This document shows positions 52,436 to 63,166 of a stretch of DNA of 64,000 nt, piece by piece. The position numbers were made by a program, and so were the translations under genes. The notes below the pieces were generated by a model. The model ran no database searches, was not told the DNA's origin, and worked only from the letters and a program-made list of their open reading frames with translations. The DNA lies in contig CASEUJ010000033.1 of the NCBI GenBank assembly GCA_949291125.1, positions 1-64,000 on the forward strand, given 5' to 3'. Every line of letters begins with the position of its first letter. The first letter of the stretch is position 1. This DNA comes from an uncultured Ruminococcus sp. (GTDB taxonomy: Bacteria; Bacillota; Clostridia; Oscillospirales; Ruminococcaceae).

Positions 52436-53016
52436 ACCGACGCGATCAACGAAGCACAGCGATCAATCCCCAATACGCCGCTGTCAAGCGCTAAATGATA
52501 ATTCAAGCAATCGCCCCACTCCATATCGGTATAATAACGGTAATAGGCACTACGGCGTTTGTCTTTGTTTTTCAATCGTTTTTCCGGCGCTTCCTCACGC
52601 TCACCATAGACACGCACTATGCGATCGGCACGATACGCCATCGATGCATGGATAAATACGGTCAGACAATCTGCATGATCCCGAAGAATATAGTCCGCAC
52701 AGCGTCCCACAATAATACATGCACTTTTTTCTGCCAGTTCCAGAATGATCCTACGCTGGATTTCCCACAAATAGTCCTGATTCGTCGGAAAGTTTCCAGT
52801 CGTGCCGCTTGAAAATGCATTGGCAAGCCAGCTGGAATGCGGTCTGTATTCGCCATGTTCCGCCACATATTCTGCCTGAAATCCGCTTTGCTGTGCCAGC
52901 TTTTCGACAAGCTCTGCATCATAGCAAGGGATTGAAAGCTGTTCTGCCAGCTTTTTTCCAATCGTTCTGCCGCCGCTGCCGAATTGGCGGCTGATGGTAA
53001 TAATCTTATGTTTCAT
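52402..53016 (-). CDS. Cytidylate kinase-like protein
   Basis: 204 aa from ATG at 53016 (GGAG ten bases upstream; a GTG three codons earlier is too close). P-loop ISRQFGSGGRTIGKKLAEQL (8-27), then IIVGRCADYILRD and the lid-like VYGEREEAPEKRLKNKDKRR. It belongs to the cytidylate kinase 2 family (AAK-like), whose true substrate is not proven. It runs convergent to yunB and overlaps it, and lies 18 bases after the MATE gene's start-side neighbour on the same strand, downstream... of nothing else recognised. Confidence 0.82.
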   Translation of the reverse strand: MKHKIITISRQFGSGGRTIGKKLAEQLSIPCYDAELVEKLAQQSGFQAEYVAEHGEYRPHSSWLANAFSSGTTGNFPTNQDYLWEIQRRIILELAEKSACIIVGRCADYILRDHADCLTVFIHASMAYRADRIVRVYGEREEAPEKRLKNKDKRRSAYYRYYTDMEWGDCLNYHLALDSGVLGIDRCASLIASVYEGEVSPKER

Positions 53017-53034
53017 GGTGGTCACACTCCTTCT

Positions 53035-54420
53035 TTATGCAGTCAAAATCAGTACTTTTTTTCGATAGATTCGTTTGAACAGTACGCAGGCAATGATCAG
53101 CGACAGGGTTTCTGCAATCAGGAACGTTATCCATACAAGCCAAGAATATTTCGATGAAGACTTAGCGATATGGGCAAACCAGATGGCGAACGGAAAGATG
53201 AAAATAACTTGTCGGCACACCGACACGATCAAAGATTCCAGACCACCGTCCAATGCCTGAAAGATTCCCTGAAATGCGACATTTGCACCGGCAAACAAAA
53301 AGCTGATTGAAATGATGCGTACCGCCGACATGAAGTAGGCGTTCGCATCGCCGGATAGCCCAAATGCATGAGAAAATGTTCCGGCGAGAATTTCCACGAC
53401 GATCAGACCAATTGCCATAACAATAAGTGTATACAGCATGCCATACCGAATTCCATCGCGGATACGCCGGCGATTTCCCATCCCATGATTAAAAGAAACA
53501 ATAGGTGTAATGGCATCACGCAGACCAAACGCTGCAAACAGCACAAACTGCTGGATCTTATAATACAGACCATACGCTGTGACCATCGACTCCTGAACTC
53601 CACCCAAAATGATGTTCATACCATATGTCATCACAGACATGAGCGCTTGTGCGATGATCGCCGGCAAACCAATGGTATAAATCTCCTTGATGATTTTACC
53701 GGAGGGCTTCCAGTATTTCGGATGGATCGAAACATTCCGACTGACTCGAATATGAAACAGCAAAGACAGCAAAAACGATACAATCTGGCCGAGAACTGTA
53801 GCATAAGCAGCACCCTTGACGCCCATTTCCGGCAGCCCGCACCAGCCATAGATCATAATCGGATCTAACACGATATTTGTAACCGCCCCAGCAATCTGCG
53901 CAATGGTGGAATACGTTGAATGTCCTGCCGCTTGCAGAAGTTTTTCAAAAATATTGAAAAAGACAAGCCCGAACGAAACAACCATATTGATCCGTAGATA
54001 ATCTACTGCCATCTCCGCGATCAGCGGATTAGATGTCTGCGTAGAAATATACATCTTTACACCAAAAATGCCAAACAAGAGAAATATCACGAAAATGACA
54101 ATTCCTAAAAAGATGGCATTTCCAGCTGTGCGATTAACCTTTTTGCTGTCACCCTGTCCCAAACTTTTTGACAACAGCGCATTGGCTCCCACACCTGTAC
54201 CGATTCCAATTGCCACCATCAGCATTTGTAACGGGAACGCAAGTGTTAGCGCATTGAGCGCCGCCTCTCCGTTTTCCTTCATATTTGCGACAAAAGCACT
54301 GTCCACAATATTATAAAGTGCTTGCATCAGCATGGACACCACGATCGGCGCACCCATTGCCAGCATCAATTTCCGGATCGGAGTGACAGCCATTTTATTC
54401 TGGGGTTCTATTTGTTCCAT
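53035..54420 (-). CDS. MATE family multidrug/metabolite exporter
   Basis: 461 aa with twelve transmembrane helices in two halves. Family pieces: PIVVSMLMQALYNIVDSAFVA (24-44), GIGTGVGANALLSKSLGQGD and PIVSFNHGMGN. It exports drugs or metabolites using Na+ or H+. AAAAGGAG precedes ATG. The Cmk-like gene begins 18 bases after its stop, so they are co-transcribed in the order MATE then kinase. Its promoter is followed at once by a terminator-like hairpin. Confidence 0.92.
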   Translation of the reverse strand: MEQIEPQNKMAVTPIRKLMLAMGAPIVVSMLMQALYNIVDSAFVANMKENGEAALNALTLAFPLQMLMVAIGIGTGVGANALLSKSLGQGDSKKVNRTAGNAIFLGIVIFVIFLLFGIFGVKMYISTQTSNPLIAEMAVDYLRINMVVSFGLVFFNIFEKLLQAAGHSTYSTIAQIAGAVTNIVLDPIMIYGWCGLPEMGVKGAAYATVLGQIVSFLLSLLFHIRVSRNVSIHPKYWKPSGKIIKEIYTIGLPAIIAQALMSVMTYGMNIILGGVQESMVTAYGLYYKIQQFVLFAAFGLRDAITPIVSFNHGMGNRRRIRDGIRYGMLYTLIVMAIGLIVVEILAGTFSHAFGLSGDANAYFMSAVRIISISFLFAGANVAFQGIFQALDGGLESLIVSVCRQVIFIFPFAIWFAHIAKSSSKYSWLVWITFLIAETLSLIIACVLFKRIYRKKVLILTA

Positions 54421-54462
54421 AAATTTACCACAGCTCCTTTTTGAATGTTAGCGTCTGAACGC

Positions 54463-54510
54463 AAAAAATGTGCAACGAACAACGACTGGACTTACGCTGT
54501 TCGCTACACA
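54463..54510 (-). terminator. Perfect terminator hairpin at the 5' end of the MATE mRNA (attenuator)
   Basis: On the minus strand TGTGTAGCGAACAGCG pairs with CGTTGTTCGTTGCACA over 16 positions (three G-U), 10-nt loop, followed by TTTTTT. It starts about 6 bases after the predicted transcript start and ends 42 bases before the MATE ATG. A short GCGT/ACGC hairpin follows. Confidence 0.8.
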
Positions 54511-54522
54511 TCATTTGTCTTT

Positions 54523-54551
54523 ATCTTATCATGTTTCTCAAGATTTGTCAA
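54523..54551 (-). promoter_or_regulatory. MATE gene promoter
   Basis: Minus strand TTGACA (54546-54551), 17-base spacer, TAAGAT (54523-54528), predicted start near 54516. Confidence 0.8.
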
Positions 54552-54662
54552 ATGGACATTTTGCACAAAAATCTATTTTGGGTGATCCGACTGCTTTCGG
54601 ATCTAAAATAATCCTGATCCACACAGCAGATGCATATCATAAATCGATTCCGTATATTCCGC

Positions 54663-54692
54663 TTGACAAAGGTCGCGAAATTATGTTAAAAT
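54663..54692 (+). promoter_or_regulatory. Promoter of the SGNH esterase gene
   Basis: TTGACA (54663-54668), 18-base spacer, TAAAAT (54687-54692), 63 bases before the ATG. Bases 54552-54662, between the two divergent promoters, hold nothing recognised. Confidence 0.75.
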
Positions 54693-54754
54693 GAGAAAAA
54701 TGGAGCGTATTTCAATGCAATCTGGCGCTTCAATCCGACTTTAGGAGGGACATC

Positions 54755-56056
54755 ATGATACGATGGATCCGCAATTCTGCCGGAAAGTCCGGCTCTTATT
54801 TCTTGCATCGCTTATCTGCACTCGTGCTGTCTGCTGTCTGCTGCACTGTATGGACAGCATGTGCATCTGAAGATGCATCCGAGTCTTTATCTGGTTCACC
54901 TGATGCGACGGAACCAGCACTGGAACTGCGCGAAGATGCGGCAATGTTTGAAACTTATGTCTCCAACACCGTCGTTGCGACAGGCAATAACACCATTGTT
55001 CCAAGCGCAGATCATATCACATATCGTGCATGGCTGCCAGTGGAATGCAGCGGCTCGCTGGAATACTGTTTCTACTTTTCCAATACGGTCGATTCCACAT
55101 GGGATGATGGTTCGCTTTCTCACGCCGGTATGTCGGGCGGCAGCTACACAATCGAAAGTGCAAGTATCTCGGACGGCGGTACAGAGTTTGATGCAAATGT
55201 GCAACCCACACAGACAGCCGCAATCACCTTTGACGGTGAAACACAAAAGGATGTCTCTCCGGACGAGACCTTCTGGAGTGATCCGGTGACATTTAATGTG
55301 CCAGATGGACATTATCTGCTTTGGGAATGGACCATTTCCGGTGAAAACATTCCGGGCATCGCAATGTCGAACATGACCTACTCCTATATGGACAAAGGCG
55401 ATGACAAAGGCTTTCTCTACACCAATGAGATTCCGCTTCCGCAGATGTTCGGATGCAAACGTGATGTGGAAACACGTATTGTCACACTCGGAGATTCTGT
55501 CACACAAGGCAGCCTGACATCCGATTTTGCCTATCAGTTCTGGGCATCCCAGCTTCTGAACATGTTAGGCACAGAAAGCTACAGTCTCTGGAACTTAGGG
55601 CTTGGCTATGCACGTGCCACGGACTGCGCAATGGATGGCGACTGGCTGAGCCGTGCGGTTGCCGGCGCCGATCTGATCACAATTGCGTTCGGTACAAATG
55701 ATATCATTAGCGGTGCATATGGTGCAGATGGATCATCCTCGGCAGAAGAAATCGAAGCGGCGGTTCGCACGATCACAAGCCGTTGTACCGATGCCGGGAT
55801 CGAAACCATTCTCTGGAATTCACCGCCGTTTGACTTGATCGAATCCATGGAGCAGATCCGCACCGCTTATAACGAAACAGTTCCTGTCATCGCAGAAGAC
55901 TACGGTGCGACTTATTTCGATGCAGCCTCACTTCTGGCTGATCCATCTGACGCATCAAAAACTGTCTACGGGCAGCATCCGAACGATGAGGGAGGCAAAA
56001 TTCTGGCGCAGGCGCTCGCAGCATGTATTGAGGATATGCAACAAAACGCCTCATAA
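54755..56056 (+). CDS. Secreted SGNH/GDSL esterase with N-terminal beta domain
   Basis: 433 aa with a signal peptide; the stretch TVWTAC (Cys36) may be an imperfect lipobox. Residues about 60-225 form a beta-rich domain of the type seen before carbohydrate esterase domains. The SGNH domain (about 238-430) has Ser248 (VTLGDSVTQG), GTND (313-316) and the His in YGQHPNDEGG. Likely an acetyl esterase acting on plant polysaccharide, given the CE3-like gene 47 bases downstream. No dockerin. GGAGG precedes ATG. Confidence 0.85.
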   Translation: MIRWIRNSAGKSGSYFLHRLSALVLSAVCCTVWTACASEDASESLSGSPDATEPALELREDAAMFETYVSNTVVATGNNTIVPSADHITYRAWLPVECSGSLEYCFYFSNTVDSTWDDGSLSHAGMSGGSYTIESASISDGGTEFDANVQPTQTAAITFDGETQKDVSPDETFWSDPVTFNVPDGHYLLWEWTISGENIPGIAMSNMTYSYMDKGDDKGFLYTNEIPLPQMFGCKRDVETRIVTLGDSVTQGSLTSDFAYQFWASQLLNMLGTESYSLWNLGLGYARATDCAMDGDWLSRAVAGADLITIAFGTNDIISGAYGADGSSSAEEIEAAVRTITSRCTDAGIETILWNSPPFDLIESMEQIRTAYNETVPVIAEDYGATYFDAASLLADPSDASKTVYGQHPNDEGGKILAQALAACIEDMQQNAS

Positions 56057-56103
56057 AAACAAAATGCATCCCACATGGACATTGAAGGAGGTTTATCACA
56101 CAT

Positions 56104-57363
56104 ATGAAGCATCGGATTCTTTCCCTGCTGACTGCTGGCTGTACGGCTGTTACGATGTTTAGCGCTGCGATCAGCAACATGACAACCACTGCTGCCGATC
56201 AGGCCGACGATCCGCTGAAGATCATGGCGATCGGCGACTCGATCACAGATGGTTATATCAACGGCGACAACGGTTATCGTAAATATCTCTGCTATTATTT
56301 ACAGCAAGCTGGGATTGCAGAGTTTGACATGGTCGGATCGCAAGACAGTTGGACAGGCAGCGTCACTTATACCGTCAGCACAGAAGTAAATGGCATCCCT
56401 GCCGGTACGACGTTTGACTATGACCCGGCAAATGAGGGATACAGCGGCTATACCATTCAAACATATAATGGCAGAACTGGCATCTACGAAACGCTGTTCA
56501 ATGATAGCAGCAATTATAATGCTATAACGCAATACGATCCGGATCTGATTCTGCTCCAGATCGGTACAAACGATGTGCTCGATGCACACAATGACGGGAT
56601 TACAGCGCGTTTGGAAGTATTAATCGACAAGATCTTCGCTTCGGCGAATTCAGATGCTGCACTATTTGTAGCGTCTATTCCGTATATTGATGTGGATGAA
56701 GTGCCGTCATGGGTTTCCAGTTATGAATGGACATATGGCATCCCTTCCTATTTCGATGATCCGGAAAATTATATGAAAGTCGTGACCAGCTATGTGGACG
56801 CTTATAATGCCTCAATCCGGAATCTGGTGGAGGAAAAGCAAAGCGACGGCTATCACATCTTCTTCTCTGATGTCAACAGTGTGGTAAACATGGAAACCGG
56901 GCTTTATGATGGCGTACATCCAAACGAATATGGCTATGCCTGCATGGGGCAACTCTGGTCGAATCTGATTCTGAATTATCTGGGAGAAGAACCCATTACC
57001 ACAACGCCGACAACAACTGATACAACAATAGCTGTGACCGAAGAAACTACCGACTCTTCTACAACTACCACATCCACTGCATTGACAGAGAACCCAGCGA
57101 CATCTGACACAACAGAATCTGTAACAGAAACAATCGTAACAACTACAACAACTATACATACTCCACATGTCATGGGCGATGTCAGTTCAGACGGGGTTGT
57201 AAATCTGACAGATGTTGTAATTTTGCAAAAGTACCTACTTGGCGAAGCCACGCTACTCTATGAGGCATATGTCTATGCAGATCTGACGCATGATGACATT
57301 GTAAACGGCTTTGATCTGCTGCGGCTGCGGCAGATGCTTATGACACAGGACGTGGTCATATGA
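56104..57363 (+). CDS. Cellulosomal CE3-like acetylxylan esterase with type I dockerin
   Basis: 419 aa. Signal peptide 1-31; SGNH domain (38-293) with Ser46 (MAIGDSITDGY), GTND (154-157), EGYSG (111-115) and Asp269/His272 (DGVHPNEYGY), matching carbohydrate esterase family 3; a Thr-rich linker (about 297-353); and a dockerin (358-412) with GDVSSDGVVNLTDVVILQKY and ADLTHDDIVNGFDLLRLRQ. It should remove acetyl groups from xylan while bound to a scaffoldin. GGAGG precedes ATG. Its stop overlaps the HAD gene start (ATGA). Confidence 0.92.
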   Translation: MKHRILSLLTAGCTAVTMFSAAISNMTTTAADQADDPLKIMAIGDSITDGYINGDNGYRKYLCYYLQQAGIAEFDMVGSQDSWTGSVTYTVSTEVNGIPAGTTFDYDPANEGYSGYTIQTYNGRTGIYETLFNDSSNYNAITQYDPDLILLQIGTNDVLDAHNDGITARLEVLIDKIFASANSDAALFVASIPYIDVDEVPSWVSSYEWTYGIPSYFDDPENYMKVVTSYVDAYNASIRNLVEEKQSDGYHIFFSDVNSVVNMETGLYDGVHPNEYGYACMGQLWSNLILNYLGEEPITTTPTTTDTTIAVTEETTDSSTTTTSTALTENPATSDTTESVTETIVTTTTTIHTPHVMGDVSSDGVVNLTDVVILQKYLLGEATLLYEAYVYADLTHDDIVNGFDLLRLRQMLMTQDVVI

Positions 57364-58010
57364 TCCGGGGCATTTTATTTGACATGGACGGCGTACTGCT
57401 GGACACCGAAAAGATCTATTTTCAGTGCTGGAAACAAAGTGCACGTGAATTCGGGTTTGAGCTCGATGACGAAACGACACTTGCTGTACGCAGCTGCTGC
57501 AAGACTTATGCTGCACCGTTTTTCAAACGAAAGATGGGGGATGCGTTCGACTATCTCACCATCCGCGACCGCCGAAGAGAACTGGTTTCTGCGTATATGG
57601 AATCAAATGGCATTACACAAAAGCCGGGCATACTGCCGCTTTTAACATATTGCCATGAGAAAAACATTCTGACAGCGGTCGCAACGGCAACTGCACGGGA
57701 AGATGCACAGAAGCGCCTTAAAATGGCTGGACTTTCTGACATGTTTTCCAACATTGTCGGCGGAGATCAAGTGCAAAACGGTAAACCAGATCCGGACATC
57801 TACCGCATTGCCGCTGAACAGGTGGGACTCAGCCCCCAGGAATGCGCCGCGATTGAAGATTCCCCCAACGGCATTATTGCCGCATTCGCCGCCGGCTGTC
57901 ATGTGATTATGGTTCCTGATCTCACGCCGCCGGTTTCTGCAATTGAACCACTTCTGAGCGGTATAGCGGCGAATCTGGAACAAGTGATTCCGATTCTGGA
58001 AACACTCTGA
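57360..58010 (+). CDS. HAD-superfamily phosphatase (beta-phosphoglucomutase-like)
   Basis: 216 aa. HAD motifs: FDMDGVLLDTE (Asp8 nucleophile and Asp10), ATATAREDAQKRL (motif II Thr), Lys in NGKPDPDIY and AIEDSPNGI (motif IV). The cap is the helical C1 type. It may be a sugar phosphatase or phosphoglucomutase. Overlap with the CE3 stop (ATGA) implies coupled expression with a secreted esterase, unusual for a cytoplasmic enzyme. Confidence 0.9.
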   Translation: MIRGILFDMDGVLLDTEKIYFQCWKQSAREFGFELDDETTLAVRSCCKTYAAPFFKRKMGDAFDYLTIRDRRRELVSAYMESNGITQKPGILPLLTYCHEKNILTAVATATAREDAQKRLKMAGLSDMFSNIVGGDQVQNGKPDPDIYRIAAEQVGLSPQECAAIEDSPNGIIAAFAAGCHVIMVPDLTPPVSAIEPLLSGIAANLEQVIPILETL

Positions 58011-58029
58011 ACGAAAGGAAGCAACGTCA

Positions 58030-58281
58030 ATGAAGCAACATGCCGTTTCTCAAATATTTGATATCCCACAGTTTGCTTACTTCGAATTCGGCAATCCCTT
58101 TACCGGAAGCCGCGGTACGCTGAGCTTTCGGATTACACCGGGAGATCAGCTGACGGTTCAAATCTGGCACAGCAGATTATGTTCAGAAAAGGCTGAAGTT
58201 GAAGAGCAACAGGAATATCCTATGAACGAAGAAGGATTCCATTCGCTACTTCGCTGGTTGGAATCCAAAGTAGATGCATAA
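58030..58281 (+). CDS. Small hypothetical protein after the HAD gene
   Basis: 83 aa, 19 bases after the HAD stop with AAAGGAAG upstream. Begins MKQHAVSQIFDIPQFAYFEF, mixed alpha/beta, one Cys; C-terminal helix FHSLLRWLESKVDA. No family recognised. The terminator 2 bases beyond its stop supports it as last gene of the operon. Confidence 0.7.
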   Translation: MKQHAVSQIFDIPQFAYFEFGNPFTGSRGTLSFRITPGDQLTVQIWHSRLCSEKAEVEEQQEYPMNEEGFHSLLRWLESKVDA

Positions 58282-58282
58282 A

Positions 58283-58333
58283 AAAAAGACCATCCTGACA
58301 GAAGTATCAAAAACTTTGCCGGATGGCCTTTTT
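58283..58333 (+). terminator. Terminator of the esterase-HAD operon, facing uvrA
   Basis: AAAAAGACCATCC / GGATGGCCTTTTT (one mismatch, 25-nt loop). It also lies 4 bases from the uvrA stop, so it may serve both convergent units. Confidence 0.8.
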
Positions 58334-58337
58334 ATGT

Positions 58338-61166
58338 TTACGACTTCAGATATGGCTTCAGATACTGTCCTGTATACGACCCAGGACAATCCGCAACCTG
58401 CTCCGGTGTGCCACAGATGACAATATTACCGCCCCGGTCACCGCCCTCGGGACCTAAGTCCACGATCCAGTCTGCAACCTTGATCACATTCAAATTGTGT
58501 TCGATGACTACTACCGTATTCCCGGTATCTGTCAGACGCTGTAGCACATCAATCAGTTTGTGTACATCGGCAGTATGCAACCCAGTGGTCGGCTCATCTA
58601 AGATATAGATTGTCTTGCCGGTGGGACGTTTGGAAAGCTCTGTAGCAAGCTTGACACGCTGGGCTTCGCCGCCGGAAAGAGTCGTTGCGGGCTGTCCAAT
58701 CTTCAAATACCCAAGTCCTACCTCTTGCAGCATCTTCAGCTTCCGGACAATTTTGGGGTGATTCTCAAAGAAGATAACGCCCTCGTCCACTGTCATCTCC
58801 AACACATCATAGATCGACTTATCCCGGTATTTGACCGCAAGTGTTTCACGATTATAGCGTCTTCCCTTGCAGACCTCACAGGGCACATAGACATCCGGCA
58901 AAAAGTGCATCTCAATCCGCAAAATGCCGTCGCCCTGACACGCCTCACAGCGTCCGCCTTTGATGTTAAAAGAAAAACGCCCGGCAGTATAGCCCTTTGC
59001 CTTTGCATCGTTTGTCTTGGCATACAGCTCCCGGATATCCGTAAACACGCCTGTATATGTTGCCGGATTGGAACGGGGAGTGCGACCGATAGGAGATTGA
59101 TCGATATCTATGACCTTATCCAGATGTTCGATGCCTTCCATACTGTCAAAGTCGCCGTGGCGCGTTCTGGCACGATTAAGCTTTGCCGCCAGATACTTAT
59201 ACAAAATTTCATTGACCAGAGATGATTTTCCCGAACCGGACACCCCCGTTACGCATGTAAATGCCCCCAATGGAATAGAGACATCCACATTTTTCAAATT
59301 GTGTTCCCGCGCACCATGAATGGTTAGCTGGTTGCCATTCCCTTTGCGTCTCTCTTTGGGCAGAGGTATCTGCCGGGTACCGTTAAGATATTGCCCGGTA
59401 ATGGAGTCCTCACAGGCAAGCAGTCCCTTCACATCGCCGGAATAGACTACATTACCGCCGTTGACACCCGCGCCCGGTCCGATATCCACCACATAATCTG
59501 CCGCAAGGATGGTGTCATCATCATGTTCCACGACAATAAGGGTGTTGCCCAGATCGCGCAGATGTTTGAGTGTGGCGATCAGCTTGTCATTGTCGCGCTG
59601 GTGCAGTCCGATGCTCGGCTCGTCAAGAATATAAAGCACACCCATGAGATACGACCCGATCTGGGTGGCAAGACGAATGCGCTGGCTCTCTCCGCCGGAG
59701 AGCGTTCCGGCATTTCTGGACAGCGTCAAATAATCGAGTCCGACATTCTGCAAAAAGCCCAGGCGCTCTCGGATCTCTTTGACAATCCGTGCAGCGATAA
59801 ACTGTTCCCGTTCGGTCAGTTCCAACTGATCAAAAAATCTCAGAGCATCAGTGACGGAAAGCTCAGTGAGTTCAATAATATTCTTGCCGCCAACTGTGAC
59901 GGAGAGAATCTCCGGTTTTAGACGTTTGCCATGACACACCGGACACGCCACATCACTCATGACGGCGCTGATCTCCTCCTTCGCCCACTCCTTCCCCTCT
60001 CGATAGCGGCGCTCTAAATTCGGGATAACGCCCTCAAAAGGAGCGCGATAGCCTTCGCTTCTGCCGCCGAAGGTACTACGATGGAGAAACAGCATGTCCT
60101 CACCGGTGCCGTAGAGAAACAGGTTCAGCTGTTCCTCAGACAGATCCTTCACCGGTACATCCAGGGATACACCGTATTTTTCGGAGATCGCGCTGTAATA
60201 CATATAGGCGATAGAATTTTCATCGGCAATATTACTCCAGCCAGATGCCTTAATGGCACCCTGCCGAATGCTGAGGTCGCGATTCGGCACGACAAGCTTC
60301 GGATCAATCTCCTGAAATACGCCAAGCCCTGTACAGTGCGGACACGCGCCAAACGGATTGTTAAACGAAAACATTCGCGGCGTCAGTTCCTCAACCGAAA
60401 CGCCGTGTTCCGGGCAGGCATAGCTCTGGGAAAAGAGCATCTCCTCACCGCCGATCACATCCACTGCGACAAGTCCGCCGGTGAGCGCCAGAACCGTTTC
60501 CAAACTATCCGTCAACCTGCGACGGATCGTGGGCTTTACCACCAGACGATCCACAATGATCTCGATGTCATGCTTTTTATTTTTCTCCAGCGCGATCTGT
60601 TCGGATAGGTCATACTGGATCCCATCCACACGAACGCGGACATAGCCGGACTTTTTCGCCTGATCCAATACCTTGACATGTTGTCCTTTTTTGCCACGCA
60701 CAATCGGTGCTAACAGCTGAATTTTGGATCCTTCCTCTAAGGACAAAATCTGATCGACGATCTCATCCACTGACTGCTTTTTGATCTCTCTGCCACAAAC
60801 CGGACAGTGCGGGATCCCAATGCGTGCATACAGCAAACGCAGATAATCATAGATCTCCGTCACCGTACCGACAGTCGAACGTGGATTTTTTGACGTGGTT
60901 TTTTGATCGATCGAAATTGCCGGAGAAAGTCCCTCGATGCTGTCTACATCCGGCTTTTCCATTTGTCCCAAAAACTGGCGCGCATATGAAGATAGGCTCT
61001 CCATATACCGGCGCTGACCATCGGCAAAAATGGTGTCAAACGCAAGCGAAGATTTTCCCGACCCAGACAACCCCGTCATTACCACCAGCTTGTCCCGTGG
61101 CATCTCCACATCAATGCCCTTCAGATTGTTGGCACGTGCACCACGCACCACGATTTTATCCAACAT
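58338..61166 (-). CDS. uvrA: Excinuclease ABC subunit A
   Basis: 942 aa. Two ABC ATPase modules: Walker [21 protein letters not shown] near the start (quoted part: GLSGSGKSS) and [13 protein letters not shown] (about 640); signature motifs [16 protein letters not shown] and [12 protein letters not shown]; zinc fingers CPVCGR...  and CEACQGDG. It finds bulky DNA lesions with UvrB, encoded 2 bases upstream. GGAGG overlaps the uvrB stop, so expression is coupled. Confidence 0.98.
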   Translation of the reverse strand: MLDKIVVRGARANNLKGIDVEMPRDKLVVMTGLSGSGKSSLAFDTIFADGQRRYMESLSSYARQFLGQMEKPDVDSIEGLSPAISIDQKTTSKNPRSTVGTVTEIYDYLRLLYARIGIPHCPVCGREIKKQSVDEIVDQILSLEEGSKIQLLAPIVRGKKGQHVKVLDQAKKSGYVRVRVDGIQYDLSEQIALEKNKKHDIEIIVDRLVVKPTIRRRLTDSLETVLALTGGLVAVDVIGGEEMLFSQSYACPEHGVSVEELTPRMFSFNNPFGACPHCTGLGVFQEIDPKLVVPNRDLSIRQGAIKASGWSNIADENSIAYMYYSAISEKYGVSLDVPVKDLSEEQLNLFLYGTGEDMLFLHRSTFGGRSEGYRAPFEGVIPNLERRYREGKEWAKEEISAVMSDVACPVCHGKRLKPEILSVTVGGKNIIELTELSVTDALRFFDQLELTEREQFIAARIVKEIRERLGFLQNVGLDYLTLSRNAGTLSGGESQRIRLATQIGSYLMGVLYILDEPSIGLHQRDNDKLIATLKHLRDLGNTLIVVEHDDDTILAADYVVDIGPGAGVNGGNVVYSGDVKGLLACEDSITGQYLNGTRQIPLPKERRKGNGNQLTIHGAREHNLKNVDVSIPLGAFTCVTGVSGSGKSSLVNEILYKYLAAKLNRARTRHGDFDSMEGIEHLDKVIDIDQSPIGRTPRSNPATYTGVFTDIRELYAKTNDAKAKGYTAGRFSFNIKGGRCEACQGDGILRIEMHFLPDVYVPCEVCKGRRYNRETLAVKYRDKSIYDVLEMTVDEGVIFFENHPKIVRKLKMLQEVGLGYLKIGQPATTLSGGEAQRVKLATELSKRPTGKTIYILDEPTTGLHTADVHKLIDVLQRLTDTGNTVVVIEHNLNVIKVADWIVDLGPEGGDRGGNIVICGTPEQVADCPGSYTGQYLKPYLKS

Positions 61167-61168
61167 CG

Positions 61169-63133
61169 TTACGATTCCTCCTCCAATGCACGTATCTTAT
61201 CACGCAAGTATGCTGCGTGTTCGAATTCAAGCAGCTTTGCTGCCTCTTTCATCTGTGCCTTGAGCTGTTCGATGAGGGCTTGCTTTTCCTTGCCCTTGAG
61301 CTTTTTCCCAGATGTCTTCTTTTCCACTTCTGCCTTGGTGGTGATCTCAATAACATCGCGAATATCTTTTTGAATAGTCTTGGGCACAATTCCATGTTCG
61401 CGGTTATACGCCAGCTGCTTTTCTCGACGACGTTCAGTTTCGGTAATAGCGCGTTCCATAGAACCGGTGACTTCATCGGCATACATGATTACCTGTCCGT
61501 GGGCATTACGTGCCGCACGACCAATGGTCTGGATCATCGAAGTTTCGCTGCGCAGGAATCCCTCTTTGTCTGCATCAAGGATCGCTACAAGCGACACCTC
61601 CGGAATATCGAGTCCTTCACGCAACAGGTTAATTCCCACCAATGCATCAAATTCTCCGAGCCGCAGATCCCGGATGATCTCCATACGCTCTACAGTATCA
61701 ATATCATGGTGCATATACCGAACTCGGACACCCATGCCCTCTAAATAGCTTGTCAGGTCTTCTGCCATTTTTTTGGTCAACGTCGTGATCAGCACACGTT
61801 CGTTTTTCTCTGCCCGCATCTGAATTTCAGAGAGTAGATCCTCGATCTGCCCCTCTACCGGCTTGACGATGATCTCTGGATCGACCAATCCCGTCGGACG
61901 GATCACCTGTTCAGCAATCCGAGTGGAGTGCTCTTGCTCAAATGGTCCCGGCGTTGCGCTGACATAGATTGCCTGATGCACATGACTGTAAAACTCATCA
62001 AAATTCAACGGTCGGTTGTCAAAGGCACTGGGCAGACGAAAGCCATAGTCCACCAGCGTCTGTTTCCGGGCACGATCACCAGCATACATCGCACGCACCT
62101 GCGGCAGCGTTACATGGCTCTCGTCCACCACCAAGAGAAAATCCTCCGGGAAGTGGTCGAGCAGTGTATATGGCACGCTTCCCGGCGGACGTCCAGCAAG
62201 GACACGCGAATAATTTTCAATGCCGCTGCAAAAGCCGATTTCTTCGAGCATCTCTATATCATGTTCGGTACGCTGCTGAATGCGCTGCGCCTCGATGAGC
62301 TTGTGATTCTCCGTGAACCACGCCACGCGCTCGAGCATCTCTTGGCGAATTTCTTTCACTGCTTTTGTCACCTTTTCGCTGCCGACCACATAGTGTGATG
62401 CCGGCATAATTGCCGCATACTGCATGGTTGCAGTGATTTCTCCAGTGACCACATTGATTTCGCAGATCCGATCGATCTCATCGCCGAAATATTCGACACG
62501 AATTGCCTTATCCGTCGAAGACGCCGGAAAAATCTCCACCACATCACCGCGCACGCGGAATTTATTGCGGACAAAATTGATGTCGTTACGTTCATACTGG
62601 ATGGACACCAACTCATCGATGAGCTGTTCCATGGGCTTTTCCATGCCAGGGCGAATGGATACGATCATGGAACGATACTCCTCAGGGCTGCCAAGAGAGT
62701 AAATGCACGAGACACTTGCCACAATGATTACATCCCGGCGTTCTGCCAGAGCCGCTGTGGCACTATGGCGCATTTTATCGATCTCATCATTGATCGAAGA
62801 ATCCTTTTCGATATAGCTATCAGTACTGGGAATATACGCCTCTGGCTGGTAATAGTCGTAGTATGACACAAAATATTCTACTGCATTATTGGGAAAAAAT
62901 TCCCGGAATTCTGAACAGAGCTGTGCTGCCAGAATTTTATTATGTGCCAGAACGAGTGTCGGTTTATTCACTTGAGCGATCACATTGGCGATCGTATACG
63001 TCTTACCTGAACCGGTTACGCCCAAAAGCGTCTGTTCCCGATCGCCACTCTGAATGCCCTGTACCAGTTGTGCGATCGCCTCTGGCTGATCTCCGGTAGG
63101 CGAAAATGGGGCATGCAATTCAAAATGATCCAT
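61169..63133 (-). CDS. uvrB: Excinuclease ABC subunit B
   Basis: 654 aa. Helicase-like: Walker [15 protein letters not shown] (about 39-52), the beta-hairpin [25 protein letters not shown] region (quoted part [10 protein letters not shown]), DEAD-like DESHVTLPQ and the C-terminal UVR motif that contacts UvrC and UvrA. It verifies damage and loads UvrC; uvrC is not in this window. GGAGGG precedes ATG. Confidence 0.98.
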   Translation of the reverse strand: MDHFELHAPFSPTGDQPEAIAQLVQGIQSGDREQTLLGVTGSGKTYTIANVIAQVNKPTLVLAHNKILAAQLCSEFREFFPNNAVEYFVSYYDYYQPEAYIPSTDSYIEKDSSINDEIDKMRHSATAALAERRDVIIVASVSCIYSLGSPEEYRSMIVSIRPGMEKPMEQLIDELVSIQYERNDINFVRNKFRVRGDVVEIFPASSTDKAIRVEYFGDEIDRICEINVVTGEITATMQYAAIMPASHYVVGSEKVTKAVKEIRQEMLERVAWFTENHKLIEAQRIQQRTEHDIEMLEEIGFCSGIENYSRVLAGRPPGSVPYTLLDHFPEDFLLVVDESHVTLPQVRAMYAGDRARKQTLVDYGFRLPSAFDNRPLNFDEFYSHVHQAIYVSATPGPFEQEHSTRIAEQVIRPTGLVDPEIIVKPVEGQIEDLLSEIQMRAEKNERVLITTLTKKMAEDLTSYLEGMGVRVRYMHHDIDTVERMEIIRDLRLGEFDALVGINLLREGLDIPEVSLVAILDADKEGFLRSETSMIQTIGRAARNAHGQVIMYADEVTGSMERAITETERRREKQLAYNREHGIVPKTIQKDIRDVIEITTKAEVEKKTSGKKLKGKEKQALIEQLKAQMKEAAKLLEFEHAAYLRDKIRALEEES

Positions 63134-63166
63134 TCCAATCCCTCCGAAAAAAGATGTGTTCCACGC

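Noticed and set aside
57000..57160. Repetitive Thr/Ser codons as a tandem repeat or CRISPR-like array
   Set aside because: It is the low-complexity linker between the esterase and dockerin domains; there are no regular spacers.
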